Shown here: positions 6,141 to 6,200 of the stretch, piece after piece
Layout of the letters: the number at the start of each line of letters is the position of its first letter
How positions within the stretch are numbered: position 1 is the first letter of the stretch
Translations under genes and position numbers: made by a program
Source: Flavobacteriales bacterium
GTDB lineage: Bacteria; Bacteroidota; Bacteroidia; Flavobacteriales; Flavobacteriaceae
DNA length: 6,200 nt
Assembly (NCBI GenBank): GCA_015494775.1
Contig: WGAP01000205.1
Span: 1 to 6,200 of the forward strand
Reading direction: 5' to 3'
The notes under the pieces: generated by a model
Told to the model about the DNA's origin: nothing
The model's database searches: none
Seen by the model: only the letters and a program-made list of their open reading frames with translations

Positions 6141-6200
6141 GAACCTGCGCTTTTTATTAAAAATAAATCGCAAATCATTGAAAATCAATTCAAAATTAAA

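Larger units (their letters stand above)
5827..6200. other. Gene-free, palindrome-rich intergenic island
   Basis: No gene is supported here. Positions 5829-6150 are built of short G+C-rich palindromes and degenerate repeats around an A+T-rich core (5894-5972); after 6150 the sequence turns sharply A+T-rich (AATTAAA-type runs) to the window edge. Small hairpins include GCTT-CGC-AAGC (5838-5848), GCTT-CAC-AAGC (6028-6038) and GGGCT-ACGA-AGCCC (6078-6091). No convincing terminator with a hairpin plus long T tract follows comF; TTTTTATT at 6151-6158 lacks a clean stem. The next gene, if any, is outside the window. Confidence 0.7.

Noticed and set aside
5870..6160. A 96-codon plus-strand ORF in the palindromic island
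   Set aside because: Its residues track the repeats (Arg/Pro/Ala/Ser-rich stretches from GC palindromes), it shows no domain and no ribosome site, and it begins inside hairpin copy A.
5927..6178. An 83-codon minus-strand ORF across the same island
   Set aside because: Same low-complexity, repeat-driven composition; no promoter or family resemblance.

Overview
The window looks like chromosomal DNA of a Bacteroidota bacterium. The genes point that way: a SusC/PorR-era style TonB-dependent receptor tail ending in an aromatic residue, an AraC-type regulator carried on a seven-helix membrane domain, and an alpha2-type glycyl-tRNA synthetase very close to Bacteroides homologues as I remember them. 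So do the signals: A-rich leaders without clear Shine-Dalgarno sites, and upstream boxes matching the Bacteroidota -7 consensus TAnnTTTG. I cannot name a genus.

Layout. Positions 1-846 hold the C-terminal part of a TonB-dependent outer-membrane receptor, closed by a strong intrinsic terminator. A HIT-family nucleotide hydrolase (922-1329, minus strand) converges on it. A 97-bp divergent gap separates the HIT gene from a membrane-bound AraC-type regulator (1427-2485). Next comes a single-pass coiled-coil protein of unknown function (2596-3540) with its own well-formed promoter and terminator. It is followed by glycyl-tRNA synthetase (3612-5141) and, one base after its stop, a ComF-family phosphoribosyltransferase (5143-5826); these two form an evident operon.

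The last 374 bp (5827-6200) hold no convincing gene. They form an island of short palindromes and degenerate repeats, much richer in G+C than most of the window, which drops abruptly into an A+T-rich tail at about 6150. The clearest structure is a pair of ~45-bp elements in inverted orientation (5853-5897 and 5969-6012). They share identical 11-bp and 15-bp flanks but differ in the hairpin core, which stays self-complementary in both. A second, looser repeat with a period of about 51 bp follows.

The genes are mostly independent housekeeping or envelope units; there is no sign of one multi-gene pathway, defence system, prophage or transposase. The least explained items are the palindromic island, the coiled-coil envelope protein, and the arrangement before glyQS in which a -7 box abuts a terminator hairpin.
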